Assembly: GCF_000381885.1 (NCBI RefSeq)
Contig: NZ_KB907211.1
Coordinates: 434,001-498,000, forward strand
Reading direction: 5' to 3'
DNA from: Actinomadura atramentaria DSM 43919
GTDB lineage: Bacteria > Actinomycetota > Actinomycetes > Streptosporangiales > Streptosporangiaceae
Length of the DNA stretch: 64,000 nt
Positions 31,456 to 38,680 of this stretch are shown one piece after another (position 1 is the first letter of the stretch; each line of letters begins with the position of its first letter). A program made the translations under genes and the position numbers. Under the pieces are notes generated by a model. The model was not told the DNA's origin. It worked only from the letters and a program-made list of their open reading frames with translations, and made no database searches.

Positions 31456-33687
31456 ATGGACAGCGCGCAATCGCCCGGCCCGCCGCCGGGGGAGCGGTTC
31501 CGGCCGGGAAATGAATTCCGCAGCGACTCGCACGTCAACGCGGTTTTCCAAGCGCAGGGCGACGTCAATGTCAACACCGGCGCCGATGTGCTCGATCCGC
31601 CCCACCTGACGCCTTTGCCGACCGCATTTTTCGTGAACCGCGACAGCGAACTGGCGCACGTGTCCGAGACCGCCGCGCACCTGGAGCACGCGGTGGGCGT
31701 CTGCGTGGTGCAGGGCCCGCCCGGCGTCGGGAAGCGCGCCGCCGTCCGCGAGTTCGTCCGGCGGCACGGCGACCGCTTCCCCGGCGGCGACATCTACGTC
31801 GACTGCGCCGACTACGGCTCGCTCGGCACGCCCGGCACCGCGAACCTCCAGGCGATGCTCGTGGACGTCCTCAGCGCCCTGCGCATCGCCCCCGAGCACG
31901 CCCCGCGCGGCCGGTCGCAGCTCGCCGCGTGCTACCGCAGGCAGCTCAACCGGCTGCCCGGCCCGGTGCTCGTCGTGCTGGAGAACGCCGCCGAGCCCGC
32001 GCAGGTCCGCGCGCTGCTGCCGAACCGGCCGGGCAGCCTGGTGCTGGTCGCCGCCGTGCCCGGCGCCGACCTCGGCGAACTCGCGCTGGACGGGGCCGAG
32101 TTCGTGTCCGTCGGCCGGCTCGCCGACGAGCACGGCGCGGAGGTCTTCCGGCGCGCGGCGGGCCGCGCCCCCGACGCGCTCGGCGGGCTCGTCCGGTCCT
32201 GCGACGGGCTGCCGCTCGCGCTGCTCGTCCTCGCCGCGTCGCTGCGCGCCCGCGGCGACGCCGAACTGGCCGCCCGCGCCGCCGACGACCGCAGACTGCT
32301 CGCCGCACTCGTGCTGGGAGGCCGACCGATCGTGGCCGCCGCGTTCACCCTCGCCTACCGCGCGCTCCCCGCCGACCTGCGCGCCGCCTACCGCCGCCTC
32401 GGCCTGCTGCCCGCCCGCGACATCGGCCCCGGCGCCGCCGCGGCGGCGCTGGCCGCCGACCCGGCGGCGGCCCGCGACCTGCTGGACCGCCTCGCGGACG
32501 CGCAAATGCTCGAACGGCGGTCCAACGGCCGGTACGCGTTCGCCAACAACCTCATCCGGCTGCACGCCCGCGACCAGGCCGAGGACGAGTCCGCCGAGGG
32601 CGAGCCGCTGGAGCGCCGCGAGGCCGTGCTGGAGGCCGTCGTCCGGCACTACGTGCTGCACGCCGCGTTCGCCGACCGCGCCAAACGCGCCGACCGCACC
32701 CGCGTCGCGGACCACGGCGAACTGCTGGCGGGCCACCGCGACCCGTTCGCCGGGCCGGACGCCAAGGAGCGCGCGCTGGCCTGGCTCGACGCCGAGCGAC
32801 ACAACCTCGTCCCCGTCGCCGAGGCCGCGTTCGACGCCGGGTTCACCCGGCTGACGATCCTGCTCGCCGACGCGCTCACCAGCTACTACACCGACCGCCG
32901 CGACCTCGTCGCGTGGATCGCCACCAGCACGCTCGGCGCGCGGGCCGCGCGCGCCGAGGGCGACGCGTGGGCCGAGGCGCGGCTGCGCAGCATGATGTCG
33001 CGGCCGCTCACCGACCGCGGCGACCTGGACGCCGCCCGCGCCGAACTCGACACCGCGCGCCGCCTCGCGGACGAGACCGGCGACCTGGTGCTCCGCGCGT
33101 CCGTCGCCGAGTTCGAGGGGCGGCTGCTCACCCGCACCGACCCGGCGGCGGCGCTGGACGCGTTCGCGCGCTCGCGCGAGCTGAACGAGCGCGCCGGGGA
33201 GCGGCGCGGCGCGGCCCTCGCGCTGACGTTCGCGGCCGAGACGCTGCGGGTCCTCGGCGACGCGGCCGGCGTCGGCGCGCCGGGCCCGGACGGCGGCGAC
33301 GCGCCCGGCACCGGCACGGGTTCCGCGCGGGACCTCTACCGGCGCGCCGCCGAGACCTACGGCGCGGCGCTGCGCGACTTCCACGACCTGGACGACGACC
33401 GGATGGCCGCCCGCACCGGCATCGGCCTCGGCGTCGTCCGCGCCCGGCTCGGCGACGCGGCGGGCGCGGCGGACATCCTGCGCACCGCCGCCGCCGCGCT
33501 GCGCGGCACGCACTACGCGGCGCAGGCGAGCGTCCACCTCGCCGACGTCGCGCGGGCGACGGGGGACACGGCGGCCGAACGCGCGCACCTGCGGGACGCG
33601 CTGGCGGTCTACACCGAGTTCAAGCACCCGGACCGCGACGTCGTCGCGGAACGGCTGCGCGCGCTGGGCAGCGGTCAGCCCGGCTGA
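31456..33687 (+). CDS. NB-ARC/winged-helix/TPR STAND protein with N-terminal amyloid-like motif
   Basis: The 743-residue protein reads, in order: disordered start; motif SHVNAVFQAQGDVNVNTG (25-42); NB-ARC (about 60-270) with P-loop GPPGVGKR (87-94) and GLPLAL; winged helix (about 285-370); helical linker with ALAWLDAERHNLVPVAEAA; TPR-like repeats to the end. The P-loop has Arg where Ser/Thr binds magnesium, the Walker B position reads VVLEN, and the usual TSR sensor is absent, so ATP hydrolysis is doubtful. ATG 31456 follows AGGAG. It is divergent from a small motif-bearing protein; its 3' end overlaps a convergent GT-B-like gene by 13 bp. Confidence 0.85.
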   Translation: MDSAQSPGPPPGERFRPGNEFRSDSHVNAVFQAQGDVNVNTGADVLDPPHLTPLPTAFFVNRDSELAHVSETAAHLEHAVGVCVVQGPPGVGKRAAVREFVRRHGDRFPGGDIYVDCADYGSLGTPGTANLQAMLVDVLSALRIAPEHAPRGRSQLAACYRRQLNRLPGPVLVVLENAAEPAQVRALLPNRPGSLVLVAAVPGADLGELALDGAEFVSVGRLADEHGAEVFRRAAGRAPDALGGLVRSCDGLPLALLVLAASLRARGDAELAARAADDRRLLAALVLGGRPIVAAAFTLAYRALPADLRAAYRRLGLLPARDIGPGAAAAALAADPAAARDLLDRLADAQMLERRSNGRYAFANNLIRLHARDQAEDESAEGEPLERREAVLEAVVRHYVLHAAFADRAKRADRTRVADHGELLAGHRDPFAGPDAKERALAWLDAERHNLVPVAEAAFDAGFTRLTILLADALTSYYTDRRDLVAWIATSTLGARAARAEGDAWAEARLRSMMSRPLTDRGDLDAARAELDTARRLADETGDLVLRASVAEFEGRLLTRTDPAAALDAFARSRELNERAGERRGAALALTFAAETLRVLGDAAGVGAPGPDGGDAPGTGTGSARDLYRRAAETYGAALRDFHDLDDDRMAARTGIGLGVVRARLGDAAGAADILRTAAAALRGTHYAAQASVHLADVARATGDTAAERAHLRDALAVYTEFKHPDRDVVAERLRALGSGQPG

Positions 33688-35321
33688 CAGGTCCAGGAGA
33701 GCGTCGCGGTCCGCGGGCCGACGCGGATCGTCGCGGACCCGTCCGCCGGTTCGCCCGCGCGCACGCGGTGGTACAGGGCCGTGCCCGCGAGAGCGGGATC
33801 GTCGGTTCCCGTTGCGCGGACGCGTGAGCCGTCGCGGAGCAGGGCCGCGCATCCGCCGTCCGCGAGCGCGGTGACCGCCACCAGAAGCTCCGGGTGCCGG
33901 TCGAGCGCGGACGACAGCCAGGCGGCCGCCGCCTCCCCGGCGAGCGGCGCGCGCCGCACCAGGACCGTCGCGTTGTCCGGCAGCCGCCGGTCCGGCTCGT
34001 CGTCCCCGACGCTCAGATGCCGGAACGCCCCCGGCTCCGCCGGGCCGGGGTCCGCGACGGCGGCGGGCCAGCGCCGGACCGCCAGCGCGCCGTCCGCCTC
34101 GGCGCGCGAGTGGACGACGAACGAGCGCGGCTCGTCCACCGCGGGCTCCGGCGGCGGCACCGCGCGCAGCGGCGCGTCCCCGTCCGGCACGGCCAGCTCC
34201 AGCAGCTCGTAGACGAACGCGCGCAGCGTCGCGGCGGTCCGCCCGCGCGCCCCGAACATCCGGTCCGCGAGGGGGAGCAGCCGGTCGGTGTCCTGCGCGG
34301 CGGCCCGCGCGACCTGCCCGGCCAGCGGCGCGGCGTCGTCCAGCCGGACCGCGAGCCGCGCCAGCTCCCCGGCCGGACTCGCCGGGACCACCGGGCCGTC
34401 GCCCGCCGCGAGCAGGAACGGCCGGGGCAGCGCCGTCGCGTACAGCGACACCGACCCCTGGTCCCCGACGACGACGTCGGCGGCCAGCAGCGCGGCCTGC
34501 CACCCGGCCTCCGGCGGGACGCGGACCAGCCCGGCGTCGAACGCGTCCGCCAGCCACAGGCCGAGCTGGTGCGGACCGTGCCAGGACCAGACGTTCGGAT
34601 GCGCGACGAGCGCCACCCGGTACTCGTCGGCGGGCAGCGCCCCGAGCAGCCGCGCGGGCAGCGTCCGCCGCCGCGCGAGCAGCGAGCCCGGACCCCACGT
34701 CGAGGACACCACGACGAGCCGCTGGCCGGGCCCGACGCCGAGCGCGTCGCGGTACCGGTCCCGCAGCGCCGCGCTCGCGGCCATCCGGTCGAGCGCGAGG
34801 TCCCCGATCAGCACGCAGCGCCGCGCCGCCTCCGGATGCTCCGCGCGCAACTGCTCCCGCTGCTCGGGATGCGAGATCGCCATCCACACCCCCGGCTCCC
34901 CGAGCCGGTCGGCGGGCACGACCCCCGACAGCCGCCGCCCCGGCCCGCGCGAATCGGGCACGTACTTGTGGAAACCGATGCCGTGGGGGAGCACCAGCAC
35001 CGGCGCGTCCAACCCCCGTACCGGAACGTTCTCACTGGCCATGAGGACGAGGTCCGGGCCCAGCTCCGCGATCTCGTGCCACGGGACGAGCCGGACCCCC
35101 GCCCGCTCCAGCAGCGCGTCGACGCCCACGCTGAACGCCGACGAATCATCGAGCGCGAACAGGACCTCCACCCGGGCGTCCCGCCGGAACACCGCCAGCG
35201 CCTCCAGCAGCCGCACCGCGGACGTGAACGTCCGCGCCACCGCCAGCACCGTCCGCTCCGGCCGGAACGTCTCCCAACGACGCCGCCGCGGCCCCGCCCA
35301 CGACGATCGCTCAGCCGACAC
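33675..35321 (-). CDS. GT-B-like protein of unknown function, copy 2
   Basis: This 548-residue paralogue of the 8501-10165 product shares RPERTVLAVAR near the start, LPHGIGFHK, SHPEQ, VSSTW, HPNVWSWHGPHQ and DVVVGDQGSV, in the same order and spacing. As in copy 1, the HPN and GDxGSV elements suggest a GT-B fold related to glycerophosphotransferases; this is inference. The C-terminal 170 residues diverge and may bind a partner. The start is GTG 35321. The gene is tail-to-tail with the NB-ARC/TPR gene, the same arrangement as at 7.2-10.2 kb. Confidence 0.75.
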   Translation of the reverse strand: MSAERSSWAGPRRRRWETFRPERTVLAVARTFTSAVRLLEALAVFRRDARVEVLFALDDSSAFSVGVDALLERAGVRLVPWHEIAELGPDLVLMASENVPVRGLDAPVLVLPHGIGFHKYVPDSRGPGRRLSGVVPADRLGEPGVWMAISHPEQREQLRAEHPEAARRCVLIGDLALDRMAASAALRDRYRDALGVGPGQRLVVVSSTWGPGSLLARRRTLPARLLGALPADEYRVALVAHPNVWSWHGPHQLGLWLADAFDAGLVRVPPEAGWQAALLAADVVVGDQGSVSLYATALPRPFLLAAGDGPVVPASPAGELARLAVRLDDAAPLAGQVARAAAQDTDRLLPLADRMFGARGRTAATLRAFVYELLELAVPDGDAPLRAVPPPEPAVDEPRSFVVHSRAEADGALAVRRWPAAVADPGPAEPGAFRHLSVGDDEPDRRLPDNATVLVRRAPLAGEAAAAWLSSALDRHPELLVAVTALADGGCAALLRDGSRVRATGTDDPALAGTALYHRVRAGEPADGSATIRVGPRTATLSWTCQPG

Positions 35322-35395
35322 GACGACTCCGCACCCGGTCGGGACGACGCGCGCCCAGATTTCTGAATCCGGCAGATAGTACCCGGGTTGTCATT

Positions 35396-35415
35396 GTGGG
35401 GGGACGACCCCCCAC
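35396..35415. terminator. Hairpin GTGGGGGG-ACGA-CCCCCCAC
   Basis: A perfect 8-bp stem (35396-35403 with 35408-35415) and 4-base loop lie in the 258-base gap after the MFS exporter gene (stop at 35580, minus strand) and before the GT-B-like gene. It probably ends the MFS transcript. The rest of the gap (35421-35560) has degenerate dyads, e.g. GCGCGGAG (35426-35433) with CTCCGCGC (35474-35481), and repeated CGCTGGCGCTC, but no gene. Confidence 0.55.
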
Positions 35416-35579
35416 ACCCCCCGCGGCGCGGAGCATGCATCCTCACTCCGCTGGCGCTCCGCTGCGGTGCATCCTCCGCGCTGCGCGCGCCCGGCCACTC
35501 GCTGGCGCTCGCGGCCGTGCGCCCGCCGGGTAACCCCCTGTGGTTGCGCTTGTTGGTCTTGTTGGAAACCTTGGAACTT

Positions 35580-37028
35580 TCAGCCTTCGATCGGGGCCGT
35601 TTCCTTCTGGGTGGTCGGCGTCGATTCCTTGGTGGGGGTGGACTTGGGGATCGTCGCCGCGATCAGGCCCGCGAGGATCGCCACGCCGCAGCCGATGGCC
35701 AGGCCCGTGCGGAAGCCGTTCTCGGAGGTGAGGGTGTAGCCGCCCATCTTCACCGTGAGCTGGGCGAGGACCACGCCGACGACGGCCGCGCCGATCGAGG
35801 TGCCGAGGGAGCGCATCAGGGAGTTGAAGCCGTTCGCCGCCGCCGTCTCCGACAGGGGGACGCTGCCCATGATCAGGGCGGGTATCGCGCCGTAGGCGAG
35901 GCCGACGCCGCTGTTCATGATCATAATGGCCAGCATGAGGCCCGGCGCGGAGCCCAGCAGCGCGAGCGCCGACGCGTACCCGGCGGCGAGCACGATGATG
36001 CCGCTGATCAGCGTGAACTTCGGCCCGCGCGCGTTGGTGAGCTTCCCGCCGAGCGGCGAGACGATCATCATCATGATCCCGCCGGGCGCCAGCCACAGGC
36101 CCGCCGCGAGCATCGACTGCCCGAGCCCGTACCCGGTGGCCTTCGGGAACTGCAGGAGCTGCGGGATCACCAGCATGGACGAGTACATCGCGCACCCGAC
36201 GAAGATCGACGCGAGGTTGGTGAGCAGCACGCGCGGTCGGGCCGTCGTGCGCAGGTCCACGATCGGCTCGCGCGTCCGGACCTCCCACGCGCCCCAGCCG
36301 AGCAGCACGAGCACGGCGGCGGCGAACAGCGCGACGGTCGTCGCCGACGCCCAGCCCCAGTCCGCGCCCTTGGAGATCGCCAGCAGCAGGCAGACGAGCC
36401 CGACGCCGAGGCCGACCGCGCCGGGCGCGTCGAACCGCTGCCCCTTCGCCGCCGCCGGGACGACCGGGACGACGAACCAGATCAGCACCGCGACGACCGC
36501 CGCGAGCCCGGCCGACCCCCAGAACAGCACCCGCCAGCTCGCGTACTCCGCGACGGCGGCGGCGATCGGCAGCCCGAGCCCGCCGCCGATCCCCATCGAC
36601 GCGCTGACCAGCGCGATCGACGAGCTGAGCTTCTCGCGCGGCACGACGTCGCGCAGCAGCGCGATGCCGAGCGGGATCATGCCCATCCCGACGCCCTGCA
36701 GCCCGCGTCCGACGATCATGGGCACGACGGACGACGACAGCGCGCACACCACCGACCCGGCGACGAGCGGCACGGCGCACACCAGCAGCATCAGCCGCTT
36801 GCCGACCAGGTCCCCGAGCCGCCCGAACACGGGCACGCAGACCGCGCCGACGAGCAGCGTCGTGGTGATGACCCACGCCGAGTTCGACGCGGTGGTGTGC
36901 AGGATCCTCGGCAGGTCCGCGAGCAGCGGCGTGACCAGCGTCTGCATGATCGCGGCCGTGACGCCGGCCAGCGCCAGCGTGGCGACGACGCCGCCGGAGT
37001 GGGCCGCCTTCGGCGGTGGAGCGTTCAT
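35580..37028 (-). CDS. MFS drug exporter (EmrB/QacA, DHA2 type)
   Basis: The 482-residue protein has about 14 membrane segments. The family loop GRLGDLVGKRLMLLV and motif C-like GIGGGLGLPIAAAVAEYASWRVLFW are typical of DHA2 drug:proton antiporters. ATG 37028 follows GAGG; a longer upstream reading is less likely because it runs through the promoter region. It is divergent from a MarR regulator across about 150 bases, the usual layout of an inducible multidrug pump. The substrate is unknown. Confidence 0.92.
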   Translation of the reverse strand: MNAPPPKAAHSGGVVATLALAGVTAAIMQTLVTPLLADLPRILHTTASNSAWVITTTLLVGAVCVPVFGRLGDLVGKRLMLLVCAVPLVAGSVVCALSSSVVPMIVGRGLQGVGMGMIPLGIALLRDVVPREKLSSSIALVSASMGIGGGLGLPIAAAVAEYASWRVLFWGSAGLAAVVAVLIWFVVPVVPAAAKGQRFDAPGAVGLGVGLVCLLLAISKGADWGWASATTVALFAAAVLVLLGWGAWEVRTREPIVDLRTTARPRVLLTNLASIFVGCAMYSSMLVIPQLLQFPKATGYGLGQSMLAAGLWLAPGGIMMMIVSPLGGKLTNARGPKFTLISGIIVLAAGYASALALLGSAPGLMLAIMIMNSGVGLAYGAIPALIMGSVPLSETAAANGFNSLMRSLGTSIGAAVVGVVLAQLTVKMGGYTLTSENGFRTGLAIGCGVAILAGLIAATIPKSTPTKESTPTTQKETAPIEG

Positions 37029-37174
37029 GAAGGACCTCGGGAGGTAGGGGGTCGGGCCGTGTGCATGGTACATGTTGAGTGCATAGGACACATGCCGGGG
37101 TTCGTGTCCCGCTTCGTGAGACGATGGGCGGGATGTGTGGCACGCGGCCCCGATGCGGCGGGAGGTGGAGGCGG

Positions 37175-37615
37175 ATGGACGGTCCTGCCCGGGAGGTCGA
37201 GTACGAGCAGATGCTGCTCAGCCGCCACGAGCTGATGCGCCACCGGCTCAGCAGCCTGGAGCGCAGCGCGTACATCCTGCTCAGCCGCATCCGCGTCCAG
37301 GGCCCGATGTCGATCGGGGAGCTGAGCGACGCGTTCGGCCTCGACGCGTCCACGCTGAACCGGCAGACCGCCGCCGCGATGCGGGGCGGCCTGGTGGAGC
37401 GCATCCCCGACCCGTCCGGCGGCATCGCCCGCAAGTTCCGCATCACCGACAAGGGCGCCCGCATGCTCGACGACGAGCGCGAGAACCTCGTCGACGGCCT
37501 CGGCAAGGTGATGGCCGAGTGGTCCGACGAGGACGTCGCCGCCTTCGCCGCCTACCTGCGCCGCTTCAACACCGACATCGAACGCCTCACCGGCCGCCCC
37601 TGGCCCCGCCCCTGA
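37175..37615 (+). CDS. MarR-family transcriptional regulator
   Basis: The 146-residue winged-helix protein has a dimerisation helix, ERSAYILLSRIRVQGPMSIGELSDAFGLDASTLNRQ (split by the recognition helix, about 29-64), and the beta wing IARKFRITDKGARML. ATG 37175 follows GGAGG. It presumably represses the divergent MFS exporter. The shared region holds repeated GTGCAT words (37060 and 37078 areas) and a GGACAC...GTGTCC dyad, any of which might be its site. Confidence 0.92.
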   Translation: MDGPAREVEYEQMLLSRHELMRHRLSSLERSAYILLSRIRVQGPMSIGELSDAFGLDASTLNRQTAAAMRGGLVERIPDPSGGIARKFRITDKGARMLDDERENLVDGLGKVMAEWSDEDVAAFAAYLRRFNTDIERLTGRPWPRP

Positions 37616-37621
37616 CGACCA

Positions 37622-37655
37622 CGGCGGACCGCCCCCCGGCAGGGGCGGTCCGCCG
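37622..37655. terminator. Bidirectional terminator with a perfect 14-bp stem
   Basis: CGGCGGACCGCCCC (37622-37635) and GGGGCGGTCCGCCG (37642-37655) flank a 6-base loop in the 53-base gap between the convergent MarR and LamG genes. Confidence 0.8.
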
Positions 37656-37668
37656 CGTCAGGAGCCGG

Positions 37669-38619
37669 TCAGTGCCGGGCCATCTTGTACTGGTGGCGGG
37701 CCTCCCACGGGCTGATCGCCCGATCGAGGAACATCAGGCCGTCCACCCGGCAGTTGCACGGGTTTCCCTCGCTGGTGTTCTGCGGGTAGCTGCCGCCGAT
37801 CTTGATGCCGCGCGGATCGGTGGCGGACGTGGTGTGCGGGCCCGGCTCGTCGGCCAGCTTCCACGGGTCGCCCTTGACCGTGTAGAAGCCGGGCAGCGGC
37901 TCGCCGTCCTTGTAGAGGGCCATCGCGCCCGTGTCGTAGTCGAACGTCGCGGCGAGGTGGACCCACCGGTTCTGCGGCAGGACGCTGCGCCAGTGCTCGT
38001 TCGCCGCGAACGTCTGGGAGCTGCCCGAGTCGACGCGGCGGCCGAGGGCGACGACGCGCAGCGTGCCGGACACGTCGATCACCTCCAGCAGCGCGCGGAC
38101 GTCGTGGCCCTGCGACGTGCCGCTGAGCAGGCCCGCCAGCCCGACCGCGTTGTAGACGTCGTCCGGGTTCGCGGTGTTGGAGTTCGGGCTGGGGTTGACG
38201 CCCGTCATCTTGAACCAGCCCATCACCGTCGCGCCCCGCGCCGCGTTGAAGGCGTGGAGCGACGGGACGCCGGTCGCGGAGTAGACCCCGGCCTTGCGGT
38301 CGTCGTTGCCCTTCGTCGTCGGGTCGACCTGGCCGAGCTGGAGCACCTGGCCGCGCGACCCGTCCCGGACGCGCAGCGCCGCGCCCCCGTTGACCAGGTC
38401 GATCGTCGTCCCGGAGCGGCCGAGGTCGCGTTCGCGGCCCGCGTCGCCCGGCACCGGGTGCTCGAAGTCGTAGTACGAGACCAGGTTCCCCCGCAGCGAC
38501 GGGAAGACCCCGGACTTGCCGCCGCCCGCGCTCGCGGCGGGGGCGGCGGCGAGCGACGCCCCGGCCAGCGCGGTCGCCAGCGCGGCGGCCAGCGCCACGC
38601 GTCCACGGCGAATGATCAT
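37669..38619 (-). CDS. Secreted LamG/concanavalin-A-like protein
   Basis: This 316-residue protein has a signal peptide (RRGRVALAAALATALAGA, cleaved near ASA-G at about 31) and one LamG-type jelly-roll domain (LVSYYDFEHPVPG start, RWVHLAATFDYDTGAMALYKDG near the end). LamG-fold proteins bind or process carbohydrate or protein ligands. It follows the PQQ-type dehydrogenase gene on the same strand, separated by a strong palindrome. A shared extracellular sugar role is inferred. Confidence 0.85.
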   Translation of the reverse strand: MIIRRGRVALAAALATALAGASLAAAPAASAGGGKSGVFPSLRGNLVSYYDFEHPVPGDAGRERDLGRSGTTIDLVNGGAALRVRDGSRGQVLQLGQVDPTTKGNDDRKAGVYSATGVPSLHAFNAARGATVMGWFKMTGVNPSPNSNTANPDDVYNAVGLAGLLSGTSQGHDVRALLEVIDVSGTLRVVALGRRVDSGSSQTFAANEHWRSVLPQNRWVHLAATFDYDTGAMALYKDGEPLPGFYTVKGDPWKLADEPGPHTTSATDPRGIKIGGSYPQNTSEGNPCNCRVDGLMFLDRAISPWEARHQYKMARH

Positions 38620-38637
38620 GTCGTCCTCCTGGGGGTG

Positions 38638-38675
38638 CCCGCCGGGCGGGCGGCGCGCGCCGCCCGCCCGGCGGG
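38638..38675. terminator. Perfect 38-bp palindrome between dehydrogenase and LamG genes
   Basis: Bases 38638-38656 are exactly complementary to 38657-38675, with no spacer at all (half-site CCCGCCGGGCGGGCGGCGC). As RNA it would fold into a very stable hairpin just 5 bases past the dehydrogenase stop and 18 bases before the LamG start. It probably terminates or attenuates the first transcript. Confidence 0.8.
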
Positions 38676-38680
38676 GGCCG

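Noticed and set aside
33675..35321. Naming the GT-B-like proteins a translation initiation factor
   Set aside because: No GTPase G-motifs or other IF2 features are present; the sequence blocks fit a GT-B-like fold.
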